Positions 52,746 through 62,095 of a stretch of DNA of 64,000 nucleotides are shown in pieces. This DNA is from Vogesella margarita (GTDB lineage: Bacteria; Pseudomonadota; Gammaproteobacteria; Burkholderiales; Chromobacteriaceae). How positions within the stretch are numbered: position 1 is the first letter of the stretch; each line of letters opens with the position of its first letter. The stretch spans positions 1 to 64,000 of the forward strand of contig NZ_JAQQLE010000001.1 in the NCBI RefSeq assembly GCF_028548475.1, read 5' to 3'. Below the pieces are notes generated by a model. That model was given only the letters and a program-made list of their open reading frames with translations. It was not told the origin of the DNA and ran no database searches. The position numbers and the translations under genes were made by a program.

Positions 52746-54506
52746 ATGACAACTACTCCTGAGACCAGCAGTTTCGCGCTTTACAAGCGGGTACTCGGCT
52801 ATCTGCGGCCTTACTGGAAGGTATTCGCGATATCGCTGCTGTCGATGAGCATCGCCGCGGCCACCGAGCCGGCCTTTGCGCGGCTGATGAAGCCGTTGAT
52901 CGACGGCGGCTTCGTCAACAAGGACGGCTCGTCGCTGATCTGGGCGCCACTGGCCATCGTCGGCCTGTTCCTGGTGCGTGGTATTACCAGCTACGTCAAC
53001 GAATACTCCACCAGCTGGCTGACCGGGCATCTGGTGCAGTCGCTGCGGGAGGAGATGTTTGCCAAGCTGCTGCGCCTGCCGGTGAACTACTACGACGACC
53101 ATCCGTCCGGCCGCCTGCTGTCGCGCATCGCCTTCGACGTCAACCAGGTGACCGAGGCCGGTTTCAACGTGGTCACCGTCACCGTCAAGGACGGCATTAC
53201 CATCCTTGGTCTACTGGGTCTGCTGTTTTATACCGACTGGCAGCTGACGCTGATCTGCCTCGCGGTACTGCCGATCGTGACGCTGTGCGTGCGCGTGGTC
53301 GGCAAGCGCCTGCGCGGCCTGTCGCGCCAGAACCAGCAGAACATGGCGCAGCTGACCCAGGTGCTGGGTGAAAGCATCGATTGCCATCGCGTGGTCAAAG
53401 TCTACGGCGGCGAAGGCTACGAGGCACAGCGCTTCCACCGCTCTGCCGAGGCCATCCGTCACAACGCCGTCAAGCAAAGCGCCACCTCGTCGGCCAATAC
53501 CGGTGTTACCCAGCTATTCATCGCCTGCGCGCTGGCGGCTATCCTGTATTTCGCCGCGCTGCGTGCCCACAACGGCAGCTTTACCGCCGGCGATTTCATG
53601 TCCTTCCTGACCGCAATGCTGATGCTGTTCGCACCGGTCAAGCGCATCACCAGCATTTCGCAATCGCTGCAGAAAGGCCTGGCCGCCGCCGAGAGCGTGT
53701 TCGGCTTCCTCGACGAGCAGGGTGAGCCGGATAACGGCACCCGCCGCCTGCAGGGTACGCGCGGTGAGCTGGTATTCGACAATGTGCAGTTCCGCTACCC
53801 TGCCGCCGAGCGCCCGGCGCTGCAGGACATCCGCTTTGCCGTCAAGCCGGGCGAGACCGTGGCGCTGGTCGGCTCCAGCGGCAGCGGCAAGACCACGCTG
53901 GTCAGCCTGATCCCGCGCTTTTACGAGCCGTCCGCAGGCCAGATTACGCTGGACGGTATGCCGCTGACCGACATCACCCTGGCCAGCCTGCGCCAGCACA
54001 TCGCGCTGGTCAGCCAGGACGTGGTGCTGTTCAACGACAGTGTGGCGGCCAACATTGCCTATGGTCGCATCGGCGAGGTCAGCCGCGAGCAGATTGTCGA
54101 AGCCGCCCGCGCCGCCAATGCGCTGGAATTCATCGAGGCGATGCCGCAGGGCTTTGACACCATGATCGGTGAAAACGGCGTGCGCCTGTCCGGTGGCCAG
54201 CGCCAACGGCTGGCGATTGCCCGCGCCTTGCTGAAGAATGCGCCTATCCTGATCCTGGACGAGGCCACCAGCGCGCTGGATACCCAGTCTGAACGGCTGG
54301 TGCAGGCGGCGCTGGAGAACCTGATGCAGAACCGCACCACACTGGTGATCGCCCACCGCCTGTCTACCATCGAGCACGCCGACCGCATTGTGGTGATGCA
54401 CCAGGGCCGTATTGCCGAAGTCGGCAACCACGGCGAACTGATCGCGCAGGATGGCCTGTACGCCAACCTGCACCGCCTGCAGTTCAAGGAGCCCGCGCAT
54501 GACTAA
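52746..54506 (+). CDS. msbA: Lipid A/LPS export ABC transporter MsbA
   Basis: A 586-residue half-transporter with about six N-terminal helices and a C-terminal ATPase. Walker A GSSGSGKTTLVS is near residue 376, the signature LSGGQRQRLAIARALLK near 480, Walker B ILILDEATSALD near 500, and the switch His in AHRLSTIEHAD near 536. MsbA flips lipid A-core across the inner membrane, fitting the surrounding glycosyltransferases. It overlaps the following GT4 gene by 8 nt. Confidence 0.95.
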   Translation: MTTTPETSSFALYKRVLGYLRPYWKVFAISLLSMSIAAATEPAFARLMKPLIDGGFVNKDGSSLIWAPLAIVGLFLVRGITSYVNEYSTSWLTGHLVQSLREEMFAKLLRLPVNYYDDHPSGRLLSRIAFDVNQVTEAGFNVVTVTVKDGITILGLLGLLFYTDWQLTLICLAVLPIVTLCVRVVGKRLRGLSRQNQQNMAQLTQVLGESIDCHRVVKVYGGEGYEAQRFHRSAEAIRHNAVKQSATSSANTGVTQLFIACALAAILYFAALRAHNGSFTAGDFMSFLTAMLMLFAPVKRITSISQSLQKGLAAAESVFGFLDEQGEPDNGTRRLQGTRGELVFDNVQFRYPAAERPALQDIRFAVKPGETVALVGSSGSGKTTLVSLIPRFYEPSAGQITLDGMPLTDITLASLRQHIALVSQDVVLFNDSVAANIAYGRIGEVSREQIVEAARAANALEFIEAMPQGFDTMIGENGVRLSGGQRQRLAIARALLKNAPILILDEATSALDTQSERLVQAALENLMQNRTTLVIAHRLSTIEHADRIVVMHQGRIAEVGNHGELIAQDGLYANLHRLQFKEPAHD

Positions 54507-55599
54507 GCCGGTGCTGACCATCGTCCATACCGAATCGTCGCTGGGCTGGGGCGGGCAGGAGCACCGCACCTTCAAGGAGATGGTCGGCCTGCGCCAGCTG
54601 GGCCACCGCATGATCCTGCTGTGCCAGCCCAAGGCCAAATTCGGCGCCCGTGCGCGCGAGGCCGGTTTCGAGGTGTTCGAGGTGCGCATGCGCAACGGCA
54701 TCGACCTGCCGGCGGCGTGGCGCATGGCGGCCATCATCCGCCGCGTGCAGGCCGACGTGGTCAATACCCACAGCGGCCGCGACAGCATCCTAGGCGGCCT
54801 GGCCGGGCTGCTGGCCGGCCGTCTGGTGGTGCGTACCCGCCATCTGGCGCTGCCGATCACCTCGCGTTTCACCTACACCACGCTGCCGCACCATGTCGTC
54901 AGTGTCAGCGAGCATGTACGCCGCTACCTGATCAGCGAGGGCGTGCCGGAATCGCGCGTGTCTACCGTGTATACCGGCATTGATCCGCAGGTGATGCAAC
55001 TGGACGGTCCGTCCACGCTGCGGGCCGAGCTGGGCATTGCCGATGGCGCGCGCGTGATCGGCACCGTGGCCATCCTGCGCATGAAAAAGGGGCACCGTTT
55101 CATCGTGGAGGCAGCCGACCGCATTCTGGCCGCGCATCCGGACACCCATTTCGTGTTTGCCGGCGACGGCGCGCAGATGGACAACCTCAAAACACTGATT
55201 GCGGCCAAAGGGTTGGCCGCACGCATACACCTGCTCGGCCTGCGCCGCGACATCGCCAACGTACTGGCCGGCTGCGACCTGTTCCTGCTGCCGACCGAGC
55301 AGGAGGCGCTGGGCACCTCCTATATCGAGGCGATGGCGATGGGCCTGCCGGTTGTGGGCACCAATGTCGACGGCGTACCGGAAGTGGTCCGCGACGGCGA
55401 CAACGGCCTGCTGATCGCGCCGGGCAATGCCGCCAGCCTGGCCGAGGCGGTCAACCGCCTGCTGGGCGACGACGCGCTGCGCCGGCGCATGGCCGAGCGC
55501 AGCCGCGAACTGGTGTCGTCGGTATTCCACGTCGATACCATGTGCCGCTCGATGCTGGACCTGTACCGTCGTCTGCTGGCACAACGGGGGCAGGGATGA
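54499..55599 (+). CDS. GT4 glycosyltransferase
   Basis: A 366-residue GT4 enzyme. HTESSLGWGGQEHRTFKEM near residue 9 and NTHSGRDSILGGLAG near 88 form the acceptor half. YTGIDPQVMQL near 155, FAGDGAQMDNLKTLI near 218 and PTEQEALGTSYIEAMAMGLPV near 262 form the nucleotide-sugar half. It overlaps msbA and the deacetylase gene, so the three are coupled. Sugar and linkage cannot be read. A one-mismatch 13-mer (55209-55221) encodes KGLAA. Confidence 0.87.
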   Translation: MTKPVLTIVHTESSLGWGGQEHRTFKEMVGLRQLGHRMILLCQPKAKFGARAREAGFEVFEVRMRNGIDLPAAWRMAAIIRRVQADVVNTHSGRDSILGGLAGLLAGRLVVRTRHLALPITSRFTYTTLPHHVVSVSEHVRRYLISEGVPESRVSTVYTGIDPQVMQLDGPSTLRAELGIADGARVIGTVAILRMKKGHRFIVEAADRILAAHPDTHFVFAGDGAQMDNLKTLIAAKGLAARIHLLGLRRDIANVLAGCDLFLLPTEQEALGTSYIEAMAMGLPVVGTNVDGVPEVVRDGDNGLLIAPGNAASLAEAVNRLLGDDALRRRMAERSRELVSSVFHVDTMCRSMLDLYRRLLAQRGQG

Positions 55600-56417
55600 A
55601 ACAGGCCAAAGCCATTCCGGTACTGATGTACCACCACGTCAGCCCCAGCCCCGGGCTGGTGACGGTCTCGCCGCAGACCTTCGAGCACAATATGCGCTGG
55701 CTGGCGGAAAACGGCTGGACCACCATTCGTTGCGACGACCTGGCCGGGTTTCTGGCTGGCCGGCCGCTGCCGGACAAAAGCGTGCTGGTCACCTTTGACG
55801 ACGGTTATCTCGACAACTGGGTCTACGCCCATCCGGTGCTGCAGCGCTACGGTCAGCAGGCCACGCTGTTCACCATCACCGGCTGGATCGGCGACGGCGC
55901 GGTACGTCCGCACGACGGTTACGGCCAACCTTTGCCGGCCACGCCGGATCACAAGGGCTGCAAGCGGGCGGTCGACGAGGACCGTGCCGATGAGGTGATG
56001 ATGCGCTGGAGCGAGATCGAGGCGGCGCGCGCCGCCGGCACCTTCGAGTTCCACAGTCATACCCACAGCCATGCGCGTTGGGACAAGCTGTGTGCCAGTC
56101 GCGAAGACAAGCGCGAACGGCTGGCCGCCGATCTGGCACAGTCGCGTGCCACGCTGCAGGCGCGGCTAGGCACGGTCAGCGATCACCTGTGCTGGCCGCA
56201 GGGCTATTTTGACGACGACTACCTGGCGGTGGCCGACGCGGCCGGTTTCCGCCACCTGTACACGGTGGACAAGGCGCTCAATACCCGCAAAACCTCACCA
56301 CGGCACATCGGCCGCATCGTGACCAAGGACCGCAGCGACGGCTGGTTCGGACGCCGTCTCGGCCTGTACCGCAGCCCGCTGCTGGGGCGCGCCTATCTGG
56401 CGTTGCGGGGCAAATAA
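55596..56417 (+). CDS. Polysaccharide deacetylase (NodB domain)
   Basis: A 273-residue NodB/CE4-type deacetylase. PVLMYHHVSP opens the domain; the metal-binding Asp pair is in VTFDDGYLDNW near residue 68, and the His motif HSHTHSH is near 152. CWPQGYFDDDYLAVADAAGF is the third block. It lacks a signal peptide, unlike envelope-acting members, so it may act on a cytoplasmic or lipid-linked sugar. It lies within the LPS cluster and overlaps both neighbours. Confidence 0.87.
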   Translation: MKQAKAIPVLMYHHVSPSPGLVTVSPQTFEHNMRWLAENGWTTIRCDDLAGFLAGRPLPDKSVLVTFDDGYLDNWVYAHPVLQRYGQQATLFTITGWIGDGAVRPHDGYGQPLPATPDHKGCKRAVDEDRADEVMMRWSEIEAARAAGTFEFHSHTHSHARWDKLCASREDKRERLAADLAQSRATLQARLGTVSDHLCWPQGYFDDDYLAVADAAGFRHLYTVDKALNTRKTSPRHIGRIVTKDRSDGWFGRRLGLYRSPLLGRAYLALRGK

Positions 56418-57562
56418 TGGGCACCCGCATTCGCGAGAACCTGCTGGCGTGGGGGCTGGGCCTGGCCCGCCGTTTCGATCGCCGCGCACCGGACCCGGCC
56501 GAACTGGGCACCGCAGCCATCCGCCGCATCCTGGTGATGTCCTGCACCGCCATCGGCGACACGCTGCTGTCCACGCCGGCCATTCGCAGCCTGCGCCAGC
56601 GCTACCCGCAGGCGCGCATCGTGCTGCTGGTCAACGCGCCGTATCACGGCCTGTTTGCCGATAATCCCGATATCGACGATCTGATCGACTACCACGGCGG
56701 CTATCGCCGTTTTGTGCGTCTGGCGCTGGCGCTGCGTCGCGAGCGGTTCGATCTGGTTACCATCCTGCACGCCAACGAGCCGCAGGCCACGCCGCTGGCG
56801 TATCTGAGCGGCGCCCGCTGGCGTTTCAAGCTGCCCAACAACAGCCGTTTCCGCTTCTTGCTCAGCAATCACCAGCAGGTAAGCAACTGGAGCGATTTCA
56901 CCCACGGCATTGACCAGCGTCTGGCCGTGGCCGCGCTGGCCGGTGCCGACGGCCGCGACAAGCACATGATCCTGCCGGTATCGACACAGAACCGCGACGC
57001 GGTGGCCGGCTGGCTGCAACAACAGTACGGCATCACGCCGCAGCAGCCGGTGGTCGGCTTCCAGGTGGGGGCCTCGACCGCCAGCCGGCGTTGGCGCCCG
57101 GAACGCTATGCCGAACTGGCGCAGCGCCTGCTTGCGGCCAACCCAAGCTTACGCATCGTGGTGACCGGCTCGCCACAGGAGCGGGCGCTGGCGGATGCCG
57201 TTGCCGACGCCGTCAACGACGCGCGGCTGGTGGTGACGGCAGGGCAGCTGCCGCTGACGCGGATGCCGGCGCTGGTGCAGCGTTTTGCCTGTCTGGTGAC
57301 GCCGGACACCGGCATCATGCACATGGCAATTGCAGTGGGCACGCCGATCGTCGGCCTGTTCGCCGCCGCGCACTGGCACGGCTCCGGCCCGACCACCGAT
57401 CTGCAGCGCCATATCGTGATCCAGAAACACCGCACCTGCGACCCCTGCCTGGGCAAACGCTGCAAATATGCGGCGCCGCCGTGCATGGACAACATTACGG
57501 TTGACGAAGTACTGGCCGCCTGTGAGCGCCAGTTGTCGTTGCAACCGGAGAATCCTCAATGA
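56417..57562 (+). CDS. GT9 heptosyltransferase-family protein
   Basis: A 381-residue GT9 enzyme. ILVMSCTAIGDTLLSTPAIRSLRQ near residue 34 and the block HANEPQATPLAYLSGARWRFKLP near 118 precede VGFQVGASTASRRWRPERYAEL, and LVTPDTGIMHMAIAVGTPIVGLFA is the donor site. The C-terminal cysteines (TCDPCLGKRCKYAAPPC) match RfaF/RfaQ relatives. It is closely paralogous to the AT-rich gene at 59887. It starts at the last base of the deacetylase stop and overlaps the next gene by 4 nt. Confidence 0.87.
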   Translation: MGTRIRENLLAWGLGLARRFDRRAPDPAELGTAAIRRILVMSCTAIGDTLLSTPAIRSLRQRYPQARIVLLVNAPYHGLFADNPDIDDLIDYHGGYRRFVRLALALRRERFDLVTILHANEPQATPLAYLSGARWRFKLPNNSRFRFLLSNHQQVSNWSDFTHGIDQRLAVAALAGADGRDKHMILPVSTQNRDAVAGWLQQQYGITPQQPVVGFQVGASTASRRWRPERYAELAQRLLAANPSLRIVVTGSPQERALADAVADAVNDARLVVTAGQLPLTRMPALVQRFACLVTPDTGIMHMAIAVGTPIVGLFAAAHWHGSGPTTDLQRHIVIQKHRTCDPCLGKRCKYAAPPCMDNITVDEVLAACERQLSLQPENPQ

Positions 57563-58770
57563 CAACCCGAACCAGAATCCTGTTGCTGGATACCGGCAAT
57601 GAATGGGGCGGCGGGACCAATAGCCTGTTCGAGCTGCTCAAGCGCATCGACCGCGAGCGTTTCGACATCACCTGCCTGTTCTACCGCGATTACAGCAAGG
57701 GCCAGAGCACGCTGTCCCGCGAGCTGGCCGCCATCGGCATGCCGCTGCGACTGCTGCCGCAGCGTAAGCAGCCGCTGTGGGCCAAGCTGGCCAAGGAGCT
57801 GGCGCGCGGCCTGCTGGCCTGGCACAAGCCCTGGCGTCAGGCGCTGGTCAAGCGCATCGAGCACGCCTGGCGCATTGCGCCCAATGCGGCCGCGATTGCC
57901 CGCCAGCTGCGCGACGAGCGTTTTGACCTGCTGTACATGAACAACCAGCCGCGCTCCAATCTGGAAGGCTATCTGGCGGCCGAGCGGACCGGCGTGCCGG
58001 TGGTGCAGCACTGCCGCATCGAGCCGCTGATGGATGCCGCCGATGCGGCCATCGTCAACCGCGTGGCCAGCAAGGTAATCGGCGTCTCCAACGGCGTGGT
58101 CGGAGCTCTGGTCCGACACGGGGTGCAGGCAGACAAATGCGTGGCGGTGCTGAACGGCATCGATCCTGACCAGCCCCTGCCGGATGGCAGGGCGGTACGG
58201 GAACAACTGCTGGCCGGCCGCGAGCACGAGATCGTGCTGGGTGCGGTCGGGCAACTGGTAGAGCGCAAGGGCCTGCGCTTTTTGCTGCAAGCGACGGCTG
58301 AGTTGCTGCGGCGCCAGCTACCGGTGCGCCTGCTGCTGGTCGGTGACGGCCCGCAGCGTGCCGAACTGGAAAGGTTGGCCGCAAGTCTGGGCATCGCCGG
58401 GCAGGTGGTGTTTGCTGGCTTCCAGCCGCAGCCGCTGGCCTATACCGCCGCGATGGACGTCTGCGTGCTGGTGTCGCAAAGCGAGGGCCTGCCGCGCGTG
58501 CTGCTGGAGGCGATGCTGCTAGCCAAGCCGGTGGTGGCCTCGCGCGTGGTCGGCTCACAGGAGCTGGTGGCCGACGGTGACAGCGGTCTGCTGGTGCCGT
58601 ATGCCGACAGCGCGGCGCTGGCTGACGCACTGGCGGCGCTGGTCGCCGATGCCGGCCTGCGTCAGCGCATGGGGCAGGCAGGGGAGGCACGGGTCAAGGC
58701 GAACTACACCATTGCCCGCTACGTGGCGGGTACCGAGGCCATTCTGGCGGAGGCGGCGGGCAAACCATGA
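57559..58770 (+). CDS. GT4 glycosyltransferase
   Basis: A 403-residue GT4 enzyme. LLLDTGNEWGGGTNSLFELLKR near residue 9 is the glycine-rich acceptor loop, and VLNGIDPDQPLPDGR near 195 starts the donor domain. VGDGPQRAELERLAASLG near 260 and SQSEGLPRVLLEAMLLAKPV near 312 complete it. An exact 13-mer copy encodes ERLAA. Both ends overlap neighbours by 4 nt, part of a run of ATGA-coupled genes. Confidence 0.87.
   Translation: MTTRTRILLLDTGNEWGGGTNSLFELLKRIDRERFDITCLFYRDYSKGQSTLSRELAAIGMPLRLLPQRKQPLWAKLAKELARGLLAWHKPWRQALVKRIEHAWRIAPNAAAIARQLRDERFDLLYMNNQPRSNLEGYLAAERTGVPVVQHCRIEPLMDAADAAIVNRVASKVIGVSNGVVGALVRHGVQADKCVAVLNGIDPDQPLPDGRAVREQLLAGREHEIVLGAVGQLVERKGLRFLLQATAELLRRQLPVRLLLVGDGPQRAELERLAASLGIAGQVVFAGFQPQPLAYTAAMDVCVLVSQSEGLPRVLLEAMLLAKPVVASRVVGSQELVADGDSGLLVPYADSAALADALAALVADAGLRQRMGQAGEARVKANYTIARYVAGTEAILAEAAGKP
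58371..58383 (+). repeat. Dispersed 13-mer AAGGTTGGCCGCA (exact, in GT4 gene)
   Basis: Exact copy, sense to the gene, read as Arg-Leu-Ala-Ala with AGG and TTG codons. Confidence 0.95.
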
Positions 58771-59879
58771 TCTATGTGCTGCTGACCTATCTGCTGGTGC
58801 CGTGGTGGCGGCTGGCCAAACGCCTGCAGCGCCGGGACAGGATTGAGCGCATCCTGCTGGTGCAGACCGCCAAGATCGGCGACATGCTGTGCGCCACGCC
58901 GGTGATCCTGGCCTTGCGCCAGCACTATCCCGACGCAGAGTTGACGGTGCTGCACGCGCCGGTCACCGGCAAGATCATCGCCGGCCTGAACGAGGTCGAC
59001 CACTGCATCGCCATCCGCTCCGACTCCTGGCGCGGTCTGGCGGGCAAGTGGCGGCTGGCGCGGCTGATTGCCGCCGGGCGCTACGACCTGGCGGTGAACC
59101 TGTCGCCGTCGCTGCCTTTGCTATGCGGCCTGATCTGGGCCGGCGTGCCGCGTACGTTGTCCATCATGCCAACCAAGGTTGGCCGCACGCTGGCGGCCCT
59201 GCGCCGCTGCATCGATCTGACCGAGCAACATCGTCCGGGAGAGCTGGTGCTGGCTACCAAGCAGCGCCTGCTGCAGCAGCAGGGCATCGCCATGGGCCTG
59301 CGCAAGAAGATGGCCATCGCCGTCAGCGGCGAAGCGGTGTGTGACCGGTTGGGCATCACCCGCGACCATTCCGCCATCGGGCTTGCGATTTCCAGCGCCA
59401 ACAAGCTGAAGGAGCTGGGTGAGGACCTGCTGTCGGCGCTGGTGACGCGACTGTTGCAGGATTATCCGGGGCAGGTAGTGTTGATTGGCGGGCCGGAGGA
59501 CGGCCCGAGCGCCACCGAGGTAGTCGGCCGCGTACAGGGCGGAGAGCGCGTGATCAATGCCGCCGGCGCCTTCCAGCTGGACGAGCTGCCGGCGCTGATG
59601 CAGCGGCTGAAGCTGTTCATCGGCGTCGATTCCGGGCTGACCTATCTGGCGGACACCTTTGACGTACCGCTGGTTTCGGTGGTCGGGCCGATGGATTTTC
59701 GCGAGCAGCGACCAATGGGCGAGCGTGTCCGGTTTGTTGTGAAGAAGCCGGCGTGTTATCCCTGCGTGTTTATTTTTGATACACCCTATTATTGTAAACA
59801 GAAAAATAGAAGCTGCATTACTACGGTAGCGGTTGATGATATTGTTTTTGCTATTAATGATGCTCTACGAGACTTCTAG
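58767..59879 (+). CDS. GT9 heptosyltransferase-family protein with AT-rich 3' end
   Basis: A 370-residue GT9 enzyme with LLVQTAKIGDMLCATPVILALR near residue 30, AGRYDLAVNLSPSLPLL near 103, and FIGVDSGLTYLADTFDVPLVSVVGP near 288. It ends in KPACYPCVFIFDTPYYCKQKN and VAVDDIVFAINDALRDF. From about 59740 the base composition falls sharply and A/T-ending codons dominate, so the last 40-45 codons look like part of the AT-rich insert that follows. The recombination joint probably lies inside this gene. An exact 13-mer copy (59175-59187) encodes TKVGRT. Confidence 0.86.
   Translation: MIYVLLTYLLVPWWRLAKRLQRRDRIERILLVQTAKIGDMLCATPVILALRQHYPDAELTVLHAPVTGKIIAGLNEVDHCIAIRSDSWRGLAGKWRLARLIAAGRYDLAVNLSPSLPLLCGLIWAGVPRTLSIMPTKVGRTLAALRRCIDLTEQHRPGELVLATKQRLLQQQGIAMGLRKKMAIAVSGEAVCDRLGITRDHSAIGLAISSANKLKELGEDLLSALVTRLLQDYPGQVVLIGGPEDGPSATEVVGRVQGGERVINAAGAFQLDELPALMQRLKLFIGVDSGLTYLADTFDVPLVSVVGPMDFREQRPMGERVRFVVKKPACYPCVFIFDTPYYCKQKNRSCITTVAVDDIVFAINDALRDF
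59175..59187 (+). repeat. Dispersed 13-mer AAGGTTGGCCGCA (exact, in GT9 gene)
   Basis: Exact copy, sense to the gene, read in a different frame from the others (Lys-Val-Gly-Arg). Confidence 0.95.
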
Positions 59880-59886
59880 GTGAGTT

Positions 59887-61026
59887 ATGAATATCAGAAA
59901 GCCTTTTTACCTGGCTATCGTTAGGGTTATTAATTTTTTTGATTTTAGAAAAAGAGATGCTGAGTTTTTTAATAGAAAAAAAGTAGGTAAAGTACTGATC
60001 ATACCATCAACACAAATTGGTGATATGTATATGTCTTTGCCTTCCATTCATGCAGTAATACGATCATATCGCAGTGAAAATGTGGTCTTATTGTTGAATG
60101 AAATGTATCGAAATGTTTTTGACTTTCCATCGGGTGTGACAATTATTTATCGAGGAAAAGGGTGGCAGAATTTCCTTTATGATGCGTTGAAAGTATACAG
60201 GCAGCATTGTGATGTGGCGCTGATTTTGCATGCAAATGAAATGCAGCATACGCCTTTGGCATACATGTCAGGGGCACGATTTATTTTTCAGCTGCCGAAT
60301 AAGACGAGGTTCAATTATTTACTTAGTAATTCGTTCCCTGTCCGAGGCTGGGGCGCGGACGAGCATGCTTCATACACAAGGTATGAGGTTGTAAAGCTAA
60401 TAGGAATTTCTGAAGACAGGAATGATTTTTTTATAAAAGCATTTTCTAGTGAAGCCAACCGTAAGGTTGGTGTTCAGGTCGTGAATGATATCAAAAGTGA
60501 CCATTGTTCTGATTTTGTTGTCGGTCTGCAATTGGGTGCTTCAAGCAAGAACAGGTGTTGGAGTATAAATAATTATGCTCATCTTGTTTCTATGTTTAAA
60601 GATTGTTCTGAACAATACGGACGAGTCACTTTTGTTGCTTTGGGTGGGAAGGATGACTTGGCCTTGGCAGAAGAGTTGCTGAAGTTGACCGGGTCAAGTG
60701 TTGTTTCTTTAGTTGGGAAAACAAAAATTTCAGAATTACCTGGTGTGATTTCTGGTATGGATTTTATTGTTTCTCCTGATACAGGCACTTTGCATATTGC
60801 GGAGTCGATGGGAACGCCTGTGATAGGTTTGTTTGGCGTTGAAAAAAGTAAATTCAGTGGCTCCGGTTATTTGGGTGGCAAGAAGTACATTATAGAAAAG
60901 CCTCAAACTTGTCAGCCTTGTCTTTATAACCGATGTGCTTATTCTCCGCCAAAATGTATGGAGCAGATTGCCGTGCATGAGGTTTTTTCTCTTGCCTGCA
61001 ATATTATAAAGGATATTGAAAAATGA
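59887..61026 (+). CDS. GT9 heptosyltransferase-family protein, AT-rich
   Basis: A 379-residue GT9 enzyme. VLIIPSTQIGDMYMSLPSIHAV near residue 36 and HANEMQHTPLAYMSGARFIFQLP near 115 precede VVGLQLGASSKNRCWSINNY and FIVSPDTGTLHIAESMGTPVIGLFG. The C-terminus (TCQPCLYNRCAYSPPKC) aligns with the product of 56417, so the two are diverged paralogues in one cluster. Codons end mainly in A or T, unlike the flanking genes, a sign of recent acquisition. GAGTT-type spacing precedes the ATG, and it overlaps the next gene by 4 nt. Confidence 0.86.
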   Translation: MNIRKPFYLAIVRVINFFDFRKRDAEFFNRKKVGKVLIIPSTQIGDMYMSLPSIHAVIRSYRSENVVLLLNEMYRNVFDFPSGVTIIYRGKGWQNFLYDALKVYRQHCDVALILHANEMQHTPLAYMSGARFIFQLPNKTRFNYLLSNSFPVRGWGADEHASYTRYEVVKLIGISEDRNDFFIKAFSSEANRKVGVQVVNDIKSDHCSDFVVGLQLGASSKNRCWSINNYAHLVSMFKDCSEQYGRVTFVALGGKDDLALAEELLKLTGSSVVSLVGKTKISELPGVISGMDFIVSPDTGTLHIAESMGTPVIGLFGVEKSKFSGSGYLGGKKYIIEKPQTCQPCLYNRCAYSPPKCMEQIAVHEVFSLACNIIKDIEK

Positions 61027-62090
61027 ACGTATTGTTTGGTACTACGCGCCAATGGAATCCTGGTGATGAATTTATTCTTATGGGGTGTATTAATTTGCTC
61101 CATAAGGTCATTGGTGATTTCAATCCGATTATATATAACAGAAACCCTCAAACCAGGCCCGTTGTGAAACGGAAGGGGGTGAAAAAATTTTTCTATGAGA
61201 AATTTTTCTCTGGTAATGAGTTTTTGGATAATTCTTTCAAAGATGATCCTGAGGTAAATTATGTGGACTTGGTTGTTTTTGCCGGGTCTCCAGAATGGAA
61301 GGGTGAGAGACTTAGCTCTCTGTATGATTTTATTGTTAAACACAATGTGCCTGTTGTTTTTATTGGACTTGGCTCAGCAAAAAAATTCAATTTTGATGAG
61401 GGGTTTTTGACAGAAAAAGAAATGTCCGTATTGAATTCTGCCCTTTTTATTTCTTGTCGAGATGATGTTACTTTTGCCGGTTTTGATGGTAAGGCTAATG
61501 CAAGAAAAATTACCTGCCCAGCACTTCTTTCCAGTAAGACAAGTTCTGTTGTAGAAGAAGTTAAAAAGATTGGTCTAATTTATGGTAGGTCTGATGCTGT
61601 AAATAGTAATAGGGTGTCAGAAGAAACTTACGATTATCTGATGCGCTTTTACAGAAAATTGATAGAAATTTATTCTGGTCAGTACGAGTTTGAATTTATT
61701 GCACATTATATTGATGAGTTGCCTAGGTTTTCTGAAGATTTTCCTGGGTTTAAATTGAACTATTCGTATGATGCAAAGGATTACGTGGATATATTTGGTA
61801 AGTTCGATGTCGTTGTAGGCCATCGTATCCATGGTATTGGTTTGGCTGCATCTCAGGGTATACCTGGGGTTGCTATCTCTCATGATAGGAGAGGGGCGAC
61901 TGCTAAAGGGTTTGGTGCTGAGATGATCTCTGTTGGTGAGGATCTGAATATGGCTGTTGATAAATTCAATATGGTTGTTTCTGAGGTTTCAACCCGAAGC
62001 AAAAAAATTATTTTTGATAAAAATGCTCTCATGGATGAGTATGTCTCTATTTTGAGTGATGCATTGAGTGAATTCAATAAAAAGGGTTAG
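61023..62090 (+). CDS. Polysaccharide pyruvyl transferase-family protein, AT-rich
   Basis: A 355-residue protein with the outline of the polysaccharide pyruvyl transferase family: an N-terminal [15 protein letters not shown] block near residue 12, [20 protein letters not shown] near 82, [13 protein letters not shown] near 140, and the C-terminal [25 protein letters not shown] near 260. The family adds pyruvate ketals to surface sugars or acts as related GT-B transferases. AT-rich codon use matches its neighbours in the insert. Confidence 0.8.
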   Translation: MNVLFGTTRQWNPGDEFILMGCINLLHKVIGDFNPIIYNRNPQTRPVVKRKGVKKFFYEKFFSGNEFLDNSFKDDPEVNYVDLVVFAGSPEWKGERLSSLYDFIVKHNVPVVFIGLGSAKKFNFDEGFLTEKEMSVLNSALFISCRDDVTFAGFDGKANARKITCPALLSSKTSSVVEEVKKIGLIYGRSDAVNSNRVSEETYDYLMRFYRKLIEIYSGQYEFEFIAHYIDELPRFSEDFPGFKLNYSYDAKDYVDIFGKFDVVVGHRIHGIGLAASQGIPGVAISHDRRGATAKGFGAEMISVGEDLNMAVDKFNMVVSEVSTRSKKIIFDKNALMDEYVSILSDALSEFNKKG

Positions 62091-62095
62091 CTTTC

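Noticed and set aside
60461-60480. A motif copy in the AT-rich GT9 gene (GTAAGGTTGGTGTTC)
   Set aside because: Only the first eight bases match; not distinguishable from chance.
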